In this document: piece after piece, positions 17,326 through 25,532 of the stretch | Layout of the letters: each line of letters opens with the position of its first letter | How positions within the stretch are numbered: position 1 is the first letter of the stretch | Source: CAZSNT01 sp964607765 | GTDB lineage: Bacteria; Verrucomicrobiota; Lentisphaeria; Oligosphaerales; JABHEG01 | Length of the DNA stretch: 64,000 nucleotides | Direction: 5' to 3' | Assembly: GCA_964607765.1 (NCBI GenBank) | Contig: CAZSNT010000029.1 | Coordinates: forward strand, 1 to 64,000 | Notes under the pieces: model-generated | Told to the model about the DNA's origin: nothing | The model's input: only the letters and a program-made list of their open reading frames with translations | Database searches by the model: none | Translations under genes and position numbers: made by a program

Positions 17326-17922
17326 GGCCCCACACGGCAATTGCCTCAAGCCTGCCATGCGGCACCCCTCGTGGCCTTCACCCTCGCAGTGCAGATGCCG
17401 GGGCGTCAATCTATCCCGCTTCGGTCGCTCCCCAGAATCCCATCATGATCGCCTCTGCCGCATTGTGGTTTCTCACATTCTCAAATATGAGCGGCATCCG
17501 GGGTATTGCGGTCGTCTCGTCTGTCCAATTCTGTACACGCGAGAGGACAGATCTGCATCATTTGGTGGAGCTCAACCTACAATAAATGATGCCCTGTCCG
17601 TCATTGCAGGCGCTCTGCTGCGTTGAATGTGACTTTTCTGAAGAGCGCCTGTCGGTTTTCTTCCCGTGAAGGCGTGTTTTGGCATGATGTATGCACTATT
17701 CCAAGCGTGTGTGGGTCAGGGGCCTAAAATACTTAAACCGGCGATCACATCGCCAAATTTACACACACAGACCTCCTCGACCCACACTTTTTTCTTTCCC
17801 CTCGATTCTCCCCTTGAGTGACGCTCAGACGCTGGTCTGTGCTCACGTGTTCCGTGGGGGGCCTCGTCAGCAAGGCGAGGCAGGGCGGGTTTGATCCCCA
17901 TGACTCTCTCGCGCCAGGGCGC
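17326..17922. other. 597-base intergenic region with two hairpins, lower GC
   Basis: No convincing gene between the FG-GAP lipoprotein and the convergent repeat-tailed secreted protein. Base composition falls well below that of the neighbours, especially around 17690-17820. Contents: a 10-bp perfect inverted repeat (17607-17616 with 17642-17651), the small hairpin GGCGAT-CAC-ATCGCC at 17740-17754 beside A/T-rich DNA, and a GCCTCG/CGAGGC hairpin near 17860-17881 that could end transcription of the minus-strand gene. Confidence 0.45.
17607..17657 (+). terminator. Possible intrinsic terminator
   Basis: CAGGCGCTCT (17607-17616) and AGAGCGCCTG (17642-17651) are perfect 10-bp arms around a 25-base loop, followed by TCGGTTTTC. 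It lies 280 bases past the FG-GAP lipoprotein, so it is either a late terminator or part of an unrecognised RNA. Confidence 0.35.
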
Positions 17923-19146
17923 TTAAGGCTGGGCAGGCGGCGCGGGTGGCGTCACGGCATCACCGGCTTCGGCGGCCGGTGTGGGCGTTGTGGCCTCGGG
18001 CTCGCCGGTTGCCTGCGGCGGCTCGGGAGCGTCGCCTTGCTCGGTCGGTGTCGCCGTTTCGGCGTCCGGTTCCCCGGTTGCCTGCGGCGGCGCGGGGGTG
18101 TCGTCGTTCTGGACCGGTGTCGTTGTTTCGGCGCCCGGCTCGCCGGTTGCCTGCGGCGGCTCGGGAGTGTCGCCTTGCCTGGTCGGTGTCGTTGTCTCGG
18201 CGCTCGGCTCGCCGGTTGCCTGTGTCGGCGCGGGCGTATCCCCTTTGTCAGCCGGCGGCTTCACTACCGTGCCGATCCCTTTGGGCGGCGGGAGTACGGT
18301 GCGGGTTGCCTGGTGCAGCAGTTCGCGTTCCTGGCGGACCAGTTCCTCCATTGTCTCGCGCAACGTGTTCCACTTGCCGGTCATGTAGACGTAGCCGTTC
18401 CTCTCGTTCCGTGCAACAGCCCTCTTCTTCTCCTCACGGAATGCGGCGGCACGGACGGACCGGGCAAACTCCTTCTGCTTGACCCGGTAGAAGGCAAGCT
18501 TCTCATTCACCAAGGCTTTACGCAGTGTCAGGGACTTGTCCTCAAAGAACCTGAGAATCTCGGGGTAGTCCGTGATCTCCGGCCCCCCATCGTCTTCATC
18601 GTCTTTCGGTGGGTGCTGGCTTGCCACCGCCACAGCCATGTCACGCAGGAGGATCCGTTTCGGGCCTACCACAATGGCGTCGCCCATGCGGCCGCGGTAC
18701 ACACCTTTGTACTTGCGTTTGAGTACGGGGCTGGCCTGGTACTCGATCGTGACAATGTCGCCTTCTTTGCAGATGGGGTATGCCTCTTCCGCCTCCGCCT
18801 TGAGCTGCTCCAAGTCAGCGTCAGGGTAGCGCTGTTGTGTCAGTTTGAGTGTCGTCGCTTCGGCCGCTTTTCTGTACTCCTGCTCGAGCACGGGCGCGGC
18901 GCGGGGGGATCTCGGACACTCATCGACAGACGCGAAAGTCACCAGGACGCGGCGCATCAGACTCAGATCGGTGACCGCGGCGCCACGGCGTTTGAGTTCC
19001 CTGCGGATGAGTCGGCGCAGCAGCTCCACGCGCTCCGTGGACTTGGCGTGCGGGTCACCGTCGCTCTTGTCGGCTGCCGTGGCGCAGCACGTGCCGATAC
19101 CGAGAAGGATCGCAATCAGGAGCTTCGCCGCAGCGTGTTGGCTCAT
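17923..19146 (-). CDS. Secreted protein with Pro/Thr-rich C-terminal repeats
   Basis: A 407-residue exported protein. Signal peptide (about 1-24, ending CCATA) then a charged helical N-terminal half, a possible SH3-like beta segment (EGDIVTIEYQAS...KYKGVYRGRMGDAIVVG, about 125-170) and a coiled-coil-prone middle. The last 100 residues or so are four repeats of about 21 residues built on GDTPxPPQATGEPxAETTTP. The repeat tail looks like a flexible linker or surface stalk. I do not recognise the N-terminal part. The gene is divergent from the GspF-like pair and has AGAGG before the ATG. Confidence 0.7.
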   Translation of the reverse strand: MSQHAAAKLLIAILLGIGTCCATAADKSDGDPHAKSTERVELLRRLIRRELKRRGAAVTDLSLMRRVLVTFASVDECPRSPRAAPVLEQEYRKAAEATTLKLTQQRYPDADLEQLKAEAEEAYPICKEGDIVTIEYQASPVLKRKYKGVYRGRMGDAIVVGPKRILLRDMAVAVASQHPPKDDEDDGGPEITDYPEILRFFEDKSLTLRKALVNEKLAFYRVKQKEFARSVRAAAFREEKKRAVARNERNGYVYMTGKWNTLRETMEELVRQERELLHQATRTVLPPPKGIGTVVKPPADKGDTPAPTQATGEPSAETTTPTRQGDTPEPPQATGEPGAETTTPVQNDDTPAPPQATGEPDAETATPTEQGDAPEPPQATGEPEATTPTPAAEAGDAVTPPAPPAQP

Positions 19147-19272
19147 GGCTGGGACCTCTGCTGGTTTGCTCGATTCACGGGGCCACTGTCATGTACTCTA
19201 TCATCCCGGCGCTTCCGGCGCCACGGCCCTCGTTGGGTTGCGGCAACCGCCAGGTACCTGAGGCAACCCCCC

Positions 19273-19362
19273 GTAGCCCGGCTCTCCTGAGCCGGGTGTC
19301 TTGCCGTGCCGTCGCGTGGATGTAGAGGGACAAGGACACCCGGCTCAGGAGAGCCCGGCTAC
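19273..19362. repeat. REPIN-like inverted pair with GTAG heads (family 3)
   Basis: Two 28-base elements in inverted orientation, 19273-19300 and 19335-19362, match at 27 of 28 positions. Each begins at its outer end with GTAG and contains the hairpin CCCGGCTCTCCTGAGCCGGG. GTAG is the classic head of REP elements mobilised by RAYT transposases. Related sequences occur at 30362-30467 and inside a coding region at 56971-57060. Confidence 0.75.
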
Positions 19363-19387
19363 GGGGGCGCTCTTTGCACCGTCGCGG

Positions 19388-19415
19388 TTGTTTCGGGGGG
19401 GCTTTCGGGTATAAT
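19388..19415 (+). promoter_or_regulatory. Probable sigma-70-type promoter for the GspF-like pair
   Basis: A perfect TATAAT (19410-19415) with TTGTTT (19388-19393) 16 bases upstream. Initiation 7 bases downstream would fall at the ATG at 19423, so the transcript would be leaderless; no Shine-Dalgarno is seen. Confidence 0.5.
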
Positions 19416-19422
19416 CAGGCAG

Positions 19423-20469
19423 ATGGAAACACAGTCGGTCAACATCGGGGATTTCTACCAACAGCTTGCCATGCTGACCAAGGCCGGCCTGCCGCTTCCC
19501 GCCAGCCTCGAGCAGATAGCGGCGGAAGTGAGAGGCGGCGAGCTGCAGCGCGTCCTCGGCGAGTTGAGCCGCGACACGGCCCAGGGCCGTTCGTTCAGTG
19601 ATGTGCTGGCTCGGCATCCGCAACTGTTCTCCCCGTTCCACGTGCGCCTCATCGCGGCCGGGGAAACGAACGGCACACTGTCCGAGGCCTTGTTCGCTGC
19701 CGCCAGCTTCTCATACTTCAATTACTACATGACATCGCAGGCCAGGCAGGTGTTCATGTATCCGCTGCTGACGTTCTTTGCCGCCGCCGGGGTGTTCATC
19801 TTCCTGAGTGTGTCTATCATCCCCGGCTTCTCCGAGATGTTCAATGAGTTGCTGGCTGGCTGTCCGCTGCCCGGTCTCACCGTCCTCGTCCTGCGCATCA
19901 GTGCCCCGATGGCCACGTACAAGATCTTCGTGCTGGCTGGCTATGCGATCGCGATGGTGTTCTGCATCTGGCTGTTCTGCGGCGGGACGACAGCGAACAG
20001 GACGCTGCTGCGACTGATGGGGCGGCTGCCGGGCGCCTGGCGGATCTCGCAGTCGGTGGATTCTGCCCGGTTCTGCTCGCTGCTGCGTGTCTTCCTGCGC
20101 CAGAACGTGCCGACCGCCGACGCGCTGTCGGCGACTGCCGGACTGATGGGCGACCAACACTTGGCTGCTGCGCTGGAGCGGGTTGCCCAAGCTCACGCCG
20201 AAGGGCAGGGCTTGGTGGCGGCCATGGAACGGGAGCCGGCGCTGGATGTACTGATCACCTTCGCCGTGCGCCAGGCGCCGGAGGACGAGCTGGCCGAGGA
20301 ACTGGGACGGCTCGCGGAGCTGTTCGAGAAGCGTGTGCTGTTGTCCAGCCGCTCCGCAGTCGCGTTCTGGGAACTGCTGTGCCTGGTGCTGATGACCGTC
20401 ACAGTCGGGATAGTCGTCATCTCGCTGTTTCTTCCCCTGATCACGATCATGGGCAAGTTGGGGGGATGA
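19423..20469 (+). CDS. GspF/PilC-like inner-membrane protein
   Basis: A 348-residue protein with the GspF layout: cytosolic helical domain (about 8-105, DFYQQLAMLTKAGLPL...AAGETNGTLSEALFAAASF), two transmembrane segments (about 110-140 and 160-190), a second helical domain and a final transmembrane segment. Start at ATG 19423, directly after a probable promoter; the frame upstream to 19306 runs through REP-type repeats. Followed 4 bases later by another, more divergent, GspF-like gene. No secretion ATPase or secretin is present nearby, so partners must be encoded elsewhere, or these proteins serve a minimal pilus- or competence-like machine. Confidence 0.8.
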   Translation: METQSVNIGDFYQQLAMLTKAGLPLPASLEQIAAEVRGGELQRVLGELSRDTAQGRSFSDVLARHPQLFSPFHVRLIAAGETNGTLSEALFAAASFSYFNYYMTSQARQVFMYPLLTFFAAAGVFIFLSVSIIPGFSEMFNELLAGCPLPGLTVLVLRISAPMATYKIFVLAGYAIAMVFCIWLFCGGTTANRTLLRLMGRLPGAWRISQSVDSARFCSLLRVFLRQNVPTADALSATAGLMGDQHLAAALERVAQAHAEGQGLVAAMEREPALDVLITFAVRQAPEDELAEELGRLAELFEKRVLLSSRSAVAFWELLCLVLMTVTVGIVVISLFLPLITIMGKLGG

Positions 20470-20473
20470 CGGC

Positions 20474-21631
20474 GTGAAACCGTTCCAGTTCGGGCTCTGG
20501 CGCGGCAGCACCGGGCGACGTGGCTTCCGGCGCGTTGACTCGGTCGCCTGCATTCTTGCCGATACGCTTGCTTACGCCGCGGCGCGCAACGTGCCGTTCG
20601 CGCTGGCGCTGCGCGCTTTGCCGTTTTACCGCGAGGACGCGTTCGTCCGGCGTTGGCTCCGGTTCCTGAACCGCTGGCCTTTCAACCGCCTTGCCCTGCA
20701 TCCGGCGTGCTGGGCCAGGGACTTCCCGCTGTGCCTGCGTGTGCGCGAGCTCATCGAGGAACTGGAAAAGGGCGAACCCTTGAGTTTCGCGCTGGAAAAC
20801 ACGTTCGGGATGTTCTTCCCGAGCTGTTTCATTCTGGCGTTGGAGAAAGCCGAGAACGAGGGGAGTGTCGCGACCGCCCTTCCCGTGCTGGCCGAGATGC
20901 TGAACTACCCGCGACTGGTGAGGCGTGAACGGCGCATAGCGGTGCAGTTTGCCGCCGTACGGCTGGTGGTGGCCGTCAGCATCGCCTCGGCGCTGAACGT
21001 CTTCATTCTGCCCCGTTACGCGAAGATGATGCACGAGTTCGGCGCGGCGTACACGGGGGTGGGCGCGATGAATCTGATCGCGACCGTGTTGGGCGTCGTG
21101 TTGCACTGGGGATTCTGTCTGTGGGTGCTGTACTACGTGCTCACACGCGTGGAGGTAGTCCGCGAAGCCATCCTGCTGCGCGTGCCGTTCGGGCGCCGCG
21201 ACGTGCAGCGGCAGCGGACCGCGGAGCTGACCCGGGCGCTGCTGGCTTTCGTGAACACGGGGTCGGACTTGCACACGGCCGCGGAATGGGCGCAGAGAGC
21301 GACGCGCAGTCCGTGGCTGTCGGCGCGCGTGCGCGTGTTCACCGATGCGCTGTCGCGAGGCGTCGGTTGGGCCGAGGCGTGGCAGGCGATGGAACTCGAT
21401 CTGCCGGCGGCCGATTGGCTCGTGTGCAACGCGGCCGCGCGCGAGGATCCCGGCAGTGGCCTGGAACTGCTGCTGGACAAACTGCTGCTGGACATCGATT
21501 CGACGACGCGACGCTGGCAGGCACTGGCAGACCCCGTCTGCGTGCTGGTCCTCGCGGTCTTTGTCGGCGGGATGTGCTACTCCATGTTCAACTGCCTCGT
21601 GCGGCTGAACATCATTGCCATCCAGATGTGA
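20474..21631 (+). CDS. Divergent GspF-like membrane protein
   Basis: A 385-residue protein starting at GTG, 4 bases after the preceding GspF-like stop, so translation is probably coupled. It keeps the helical/TM/helical/TM pattern of GspF (hydrophobic segments near 160-185, 198-225 and 355-380) but with weak motif conservation; the first domain has ALEKAENEGSVATALPVLAEM, matching the ExGxxxxAL signature. It may form a heteromeric platform with its neighbour. A hairpin of the RAYT cassette begins 5 bases after the stop codon. Confidence 0.7.
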   Translation: MKPFQFGLWRGSTGRRGFRRVDSVACILADTLAYAAARNVPFALALRALPFYREDAFVRRWLRFLNRWPFNRLALHPACWARDFPLCLRVRELIEELEKGEPLSFALENTFGMFFPSCFILALEKAENEGSVATALPVLAEMLNYPRLVRRERRIAVQFAAVRLVVAVSIASALNVFILPRYAKMMHEFGAAYTGVGAMNLIATVLGVVLHWGFCLWVLYYVLTRVEVVREAILLRVPFGRRDVQRQRTAELTRALLAFVNTGSDLHTAAEWAQRATRSPWLSARVRVFTDALSRGVGWAEAWQAMELDLPAADWLVCNAAAREDPGSGLELLLDKLLLDIDSTTRRWQALADPVCVLVLAVFVGGMCYSMFNCLVRLNIIAIQM

Positions 21632-21635
21632 CGGT

Positions 21636-22182
21636 GCACGCCTTCAGCGCGCGGGGGAGGGGGAGTTGGTGGGGTTAGGCGACGTGCGCGTTCCCCCAGG
21701 GATTCTCCCTGGGCTGTGATGTTGCTCCCCGTTGGGGAGCGTGGTGAGTTGCCGGCGGTGATGTTGCTCCCCGTTGGGGAGCGTGGCGAGTTGCCGGTGT
21801 GCGTGTTGCCCAGGGATTCTCCCTGGGCTGTGATGTTGCTCCCCGTTGGGGAGCGTGGTGAGTTGCCGGCGGTGATGTTGCTCCCCGTTGGGGAGCGNNN
21901 NNNNNNNNNNNNNNNNNNNNNNNNNNNNNNNNNNNNNNNNNNNNNNNNNNNNNNNNNNNNNNNNNNNNNNNNNNNNNNNNNNNNNNNNNNNNNNNNNGAG
22001 TTGCCGGTGTGCGTGTTGCCCAGGGATTCTCCCTGGGCTGTGATGTTGCTCCCCGTTGGGGAGGTGCCGGGCATTCCCCCTCGCCAACGGCGAGGCACAT
22101 GTGAGCCCGGGGAGCATCCCCGGGAATGGCGGGGCGCCCCCCCAAGAAGACCTCTGCGCACGCTGAAGGCGTGCAACATCAA
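21636..22182. repeat. Left palindrome cassette of the RAYT element
   Basis: Bounded by inverted hairpins GCACGC-CTTCA-GCGCGC (from 21636) and GCACGC-TGAAG-GCGTGC (within 22157-22182). Inside are three complete 46-base type 2 units (21695-21740, 21809-21854, 22019-22064), two half units, and one 50-base unit of the opposite type (22075-22124). A type 2 unit is the stem CCCAGGGATTCTCCCTGGG, a 10-base linker and the stem GCTCCCCGTTGGGGAGC. The array period is about 114 bases and an assembly gap lies inside it. Confidence 0.85.
21898..21997. other. Assembly gap (100 N)
   Basis: A run of 100 N inside the type 2 palindrome array. The round size suggests a placeholder, so the number of units on the left side is unknown. 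Confidence 0.99.
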
Positions 22183-22199
22183 TACAGGAGGAAGCGATT

Positions 22200-22670
22200 A
22201 TGCCGCAGTCTCTTGCCCGTATCATCCTGCACGTCGTGTTCAGCGTCCGGGACCGGCATCGTGTGTTCGTGCTGAACAGAATGCAGGCTGACACGTGCCG
22301 GTACATGACAGGCGTCATGAAGAACCTGGACTGCCCGGTGATCCGGATTGGCACGGCCGTCGACCACGTCCACATCCTGCACCTGCTGTCGCGGACGCGG
22401 ACGATCGCGGACGTTGTGGGGGCGGTGAAGCGGGAGAGCAGCGACTGGATCAAGGACCAGGAGTGGGCGCGCGGGAACTCGATATTCGCGGACTTCCATT
22501 GGCAGCGGGGGTACGGCGCGTTTTCGGTCAGCGAGTCGAGGGTGGCGTCGGTCGTCGAGTACATCGATGGTCAATTGCAGCATCACAGGCGAATGACGTT
22601 CCAGGATGAATACAGGGCGTTCTTGCAGAAACACAAGGTCGAGTACGACGAACGATATGTGTGGGATTGA
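22200..22670 (+). CDS. REP-associated tyrosine transposase (Y1/HUH, IS200-like)
   Basis: A 156-residue Y1 transposase. The metal-binding HUH motif is His56-Val-His58 (DHVHILH) and the nucleophile is Tyr121 (VVEYIDGQLQHH). It fits the small TnpA-like family starting MPQSLARI and ending DERYVWD that is widespread in Verrucomicrobiota and Planctomycetota. Such enzymes cut single-stranded DNA at hairpins. AGGAGG ends a few bases before the ATG at 22200. The right 26-bp inverted-repeat arm begins 1 base before the stop codon, so gene and repeat are physically joined. All catalytic residues are intact, so the element may be active. Confidence 0.9.
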   Translation: MPQSLARIILHVVFSVRDRHRVFVLNRMQADTCRYMTGVMKNLDCPVIRIGTAVDHVHILHLLSRTRTIADVVGAVKRESSDWIKDQEWARGNSIFADFHWQRGYGAFSVSESRVASVVEYIDGQLQHHRRMTFQDEYRAFLQKHKVEYDERYVWD

Positions 22671-23114
22671 TGTTGCACGCCTTCAGCGTGCGGGGGGAGG
22701 TCTTTTGGGGGGGGAGGCGTGCGTGTTCCCCAGGGATTCTCCCTGGGCTGAGATGTTGCTCCCCGTTGGGGAGCGCGGCGAGTCGCCCCCACATTCCCCC
22801 TCGCCAACGGCGAGGCACATGCCAGCCCGGGGAGAATCCCCGGGAATGGCGGCGCCCCCCCGGCCCCCCAACATTCCCCCTCGCCAACGGCGAGGCACAT
22901 GCCAGCCCGGGGAGAATCCCCGGGTCGGGGCGTCGATCTCCCCCTCGCCAACGGCGAGGCACATGCCAGCCCGGGGAGCATCCCCGGGTCGGGTCGTCGG
23001 TTTCCCCCTCGCCAACGGCGAGGCACATGCCAGCCCGGGGAGGATCCCCGGGAATGGCGGCGCCCCCCCAAAAGAAGAGACGTCTGTTTTCGCACGCTGA
23101 ACGCGTGCAGCATC
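22667..23114. repeat. Right palindrome cassette of the RAYT element
   Basis: Bounded by hairpins 22667-22692 and 23091-23114 in inverted orientation. It holds one type 2 unit (22729-22774) and four 50-base type 1 units (22795-22844, 22875-22924, 22939-22988, 23003-23052). Type 1 is the stem CCTCGCCAACGGCGAGG, a linker CACATGCCAG and the stem CCCGGGGAnnATCCCCGGG, i.e. the reverse complement of type 2 with paired base changes. G-rich and C-rich tracts sit just inside the two end hairpins. Confidence 0.85.
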
Positions 23115-23121
23115 TCCCCCC

Positions 23122-24600
23122 TCACTTACGGTCGCGCGGCGTGCCTTCCAGATTGTGGATGGCGCGCAGCAGCGGCCTGGCCGCCGCGCAGGCCAGGGCG
23201 AGATGCAGCATCTCGACAACGAAGAACGCGAATCCGAACGCGTCTCCCCGGGTATCCAGAATTCCCTGACACGAGGCGCTCGATAGAAATACGAGCAGCG
23301 GCGCGACAGTCAGCGCGAGATACGGCCCAAACCGCAGGGCGCAAGCCAGTGTCACCACGCCGTGGCAGAACAGCACGACGGTGTAAAGCAGCACGAACTG
23401 CGCGCACCACAGCCAGCTGCCGTCGCCGTTCCCAATGAGTACGAGCATTCCGGCCACGGCCAGCAACCACGGACTCAGGCCGCGAGCCCGGGCGAAGACG
23501 TTGCCGAACACGATCTCCTCCGGCGTCAGATCACTGAGGAGCAACAGCTCGAAGGCTCGCGTGTTCCGCTCGCCGGCCAGCACGCGACAGCATTGGAACA
23601 GCAGCAGCACACCGAAGCATGCGGCTGCAAGTGCAAGGCCGGTGTAAGGCCAGCCCCGCAACGATCCGACCGCATCCTTGTGCAGGACCAGCGATCCGAT
23701 CAACACCCCGGCACAGCCTGCCCATGCCACGCCTGTCGGGCCGCGCCGCCTCTGTCGGAACAGCGGACTGGCAAGAGCTGTCCCGGCGCCTGTGTGTGCT
23801 CCGCGGCTGCGCCTCTCTCTCACGATCGTGCGGGCCATGCGAGGGAAGAGCAGGAATGTCACGGTTACGAGCAGCGCCGCCGCCAGGGCCGCGTAGACAT
23901 GGAAGGGCGCTGCTGCGTTGGTCAGCTGGCCGTTGAGGACTCGTTCCAGCACGGCTACCGGCGACAGCACGGGCAGCAGGTTGCCCTGCAGCGTTGCGGC
24001 CCAAGGCGCGGCCCGCGGCAGCCGGCTCAGACCGTCGATTGCACCGGGGACACCGCCGAACAGGAACAGGACTGACAGGAAGGCCCAGGTCAGGGCCGTG
24101 CGCGGGTTCGGATTGAGGATTGAGACAAACAGGCCGAGCGCCGTGCTGAGCACCACTGTGCTCAGCACCAGGCTCAGCGTGTGAAACACCTGGAGCGGCG
24201 CGATACCGCCGAGGCCGACGCACACGATAAGCATGGGCAGCACGGACAGCACGAGCAGCGCGGCACGCGTCACGGTAGCGATCAGGTGCGCGGTCACATA
24301 TTGCCACGGCACGATATTGCCGAGCAGCAGCAGGCCGAGCGAGCGGCGTTCGCGATCTCGCGCGAACACGGCTGATGCGGCACATGCCGGTACGAGCGCC
24401 GCGACGAGGATTGCGCTTCGACTGAGGATGGTGAACAGCGTCAGCCCCATGGTGGTGACGCGCTGCGCCTCGGCATATTCGTGGCCTGCGAGAACAGCCA
24501 GCGCCGCCAGCGCGGGCAGCGCCAGGCGTCTGCCGAAGAACGCACGCCGCCGCCGTGAGCGTGACAGCTCGCTGTTGAGCACGGCCAGGACCAAGTCCAT
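23122..24600 (-). CDS. ABC-2 permease, fused double unit (module 1)
   Basis: A 492-residue membrane protein made of two ABC-2-type halves. Each half has the cytosolic coupling segment typical of the family: DRERRSLGLLLLGNIVPW near residue 85 and GERNTRAFELLLLSDLTP near residue 345, each followed by several transmembrane segments. It should form the membrane channel with the ATPase encoded just upstream; start and stop overlap by one base (TAATG). The substrate is unknown. It is last in a four-gene minus-strand operon: TPR-peptidase, membrane protein, ATPase, permease. The stop codon is 8 bases from the right end of the RAYT element, which may separate it from other transcripts. Confidence 0.8.
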   Translation of the reverse strand: MDLVLAVLNSELSRSRRRRAFFGRRLALPALAALAVLAGHEYAEAQRVTTMGLTLFTILSRSAILVAALVPACAASAVFARDRERRSLGLLLLGNIVPWQYVTAHLIATVTRAALLVLSVLPMLIVCVGLGGIAPLQVFHTLSLVLSTVVLSTALGLFVSILNPNPRTALTWAFLSVLFLFGGVPGAIDGLSRLPRAAPWAATLQGNLLPVLSPVAVLERVLNGQLTNAAAPFHVYAALAAALLVTVTFLLFPRMARTIVRERRSRGAHTGAGTALASPLFRQRRRGPTGVAWAGCAGVLIGSLVLHKDAVGSLRGWPYTGLALAAACFGVLLLFQCCRVLAGERNTRAFELLLLSDLTPEEIVFGNVFARARGLSPWLLAVAGMLVLIGNGDGSWLWCAQFVLLYTVVLFCHGVVTLACALRFGPYLALTVAPLLVFLSSASCQGILDTRGDAFGFAFFVVEMLHLALACAAARPLLRAIHNLEGTPRDRK

Positions 24601-25532
24601 TACGTGCCCTCCGTGAGTTGGAGGAACACGCGTTCCAAGTCGGCTTCACCGCACCTGGCTTCGTGCATTCGCACGCCGTTGCCGACGCAGTGCTCGATGA
24701 TGTCAGCGATGCCGAGGCCACTGCCGTAGGCTACAACGAGCCTGTCCCCCCGGGCTTGGACGGCTTCGACTCCGTCCAGCCCTTCCAGCACGCGTCGGGT
24801 GCGGGAGCCGGTGTCGTCGACGGCAAGCTCACAGAAGGCGTGTCCCGGCGCGATGTCCGCAGATGCGGCCTCGAGTGGTCCCGCGTAGACCAGACGCCCC
24901 TTCTCAATGATGATGATCCGGTCGCAGAGCGCCTGCAGCTCGCTCAGGATGTGGGACGAGATGAAAATGGTCTTGCCCATGCTGCGGAGTTCGCGCAGGC
25001 ACTCGAGCAGTTCGACGCGCGCCCTCGGATCCAGGCCGGAAGCCGGCTCGTCCAGCAGCAGTATCTCAGGATCGTGCACCAGCGTCCGGCCCAGGGCGAG
25101 TTTCTGCTGCATGCCGCGCGATAGGCCGCCGATCAGGGAGTCTCTTCTGTCGATGAGGTCGACGATGGCCAGAATCTCGTCGATCAGAGTCGTGCGGCGT
25201 CGGGCGGGTATGTGGTAGGCGGCGGCGAAGAAGTCCAGGTATTCGCCCGCCGTCATATCCAGGTAAAGCCCGAAGTAGTCGGGCATGAACCCGATGGCTT
25301 GCCGCACACGTTTGACGTTCGCCTTGAGCCGCACATCCATGTCCAAGACCTTCGCCGTGCCGGATGTCTGTCGCTCCAGGGTGGCCAGGATTCGCATGGT
25401 CGTGGACTTGCCTGAGCCGTTGGGGCCGACGAAGCCGGTGATGACTCCGCGCGGTATGGCGAACGAAAGGTCGTCAACAGCGACGACAGAGCCGAACTCT
25501 TTACGGACGTTCTTCAGGTCGATCGCGTTCAT
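24600..25532 (-). CDS. ABC transporter ATPase (module 1)
   Basis: A 310-residue nucleotide-binding subunit. Walker A GPNGSGKST (36-44), signature LSRGMQQKL, Walker B ILLLDEPASGLD and switch His ISSHI are intact; LSRGM replaces LSGGQ, as is usual for ABC-2 drug/export-type ATPases of the CcmA/GldA group. The C-terminal 90 residues form the regulatory extension found in these exporters. The ATG overlaps the stop of the preceding membrane-protein gene (ATGA), and the stop overlaps the permease start, so the three subunits are translationally coupled. Confidence 0.9.
   Translation of the reverse strand: MNAIDLKNVRKEFGSVVAVDDLSFAIPRGVITGFVGPNGSGKSTTMRILATLERQTSGTAKVLDMDVRLKANVKRVRQAIGFMPDYFGLYLDMTAGEYLDFFAAAYHIPARRRTTLIDEILAIVDLIDRRDSLIGGLSRGMQQKLALGRTLVHDPEILLLDEPASGLDPRARVELLECLRELRSMGKTIFISSHILSELQALCDRIIIIEKGRLVYAGPLEAASADIAPGHAFCELAVDDTGSRTRRVLEGLDGVEAVQARGDRLVVAYGSGLGIADIIEHCVGNGVRMHEARCGEADLERVFLQLTEGT

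Larger units (their letters stand above)
21636..23114 (+). mobile_element. RAYT/REP-type element: transposase between two palindrome cassettes
   Basis: Whole composite: left cassette, transposase gene, right cassette. The gene is flanked by a perfect 26-bp inverted repeat (22157-22182 and 22667-22692), whose arms each contain a 6-bp hairpin; outer variant hairpins close the element at 21636 and 23091-23114. It sits precisely between the stop codon of a GspF-like gene and the stop codon of an ABC permease gene. Confidence 0.75.

Noticed and set aside
15601..17409. A 602-residue minus-strand open frame
   Set aside because: It is antisense to the FG-GAP/UnbV gene, whose repeated calcium loops make the plus strand certain.
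17870..17900. A tRNA-like T-arm (GGGTTTGATCCCC)
   Set aside because: No matching acceptor, D or anticodon arms can be drawn around it.
22795..23052. Regularly spaced palindromic repeats that could look like a CRISPR array
   Set aside because: Units contain two stems each, spacers between units are 14-30 bases and partly similar, no cas gene is present, and both orientations occur; it fits a REP-type array.
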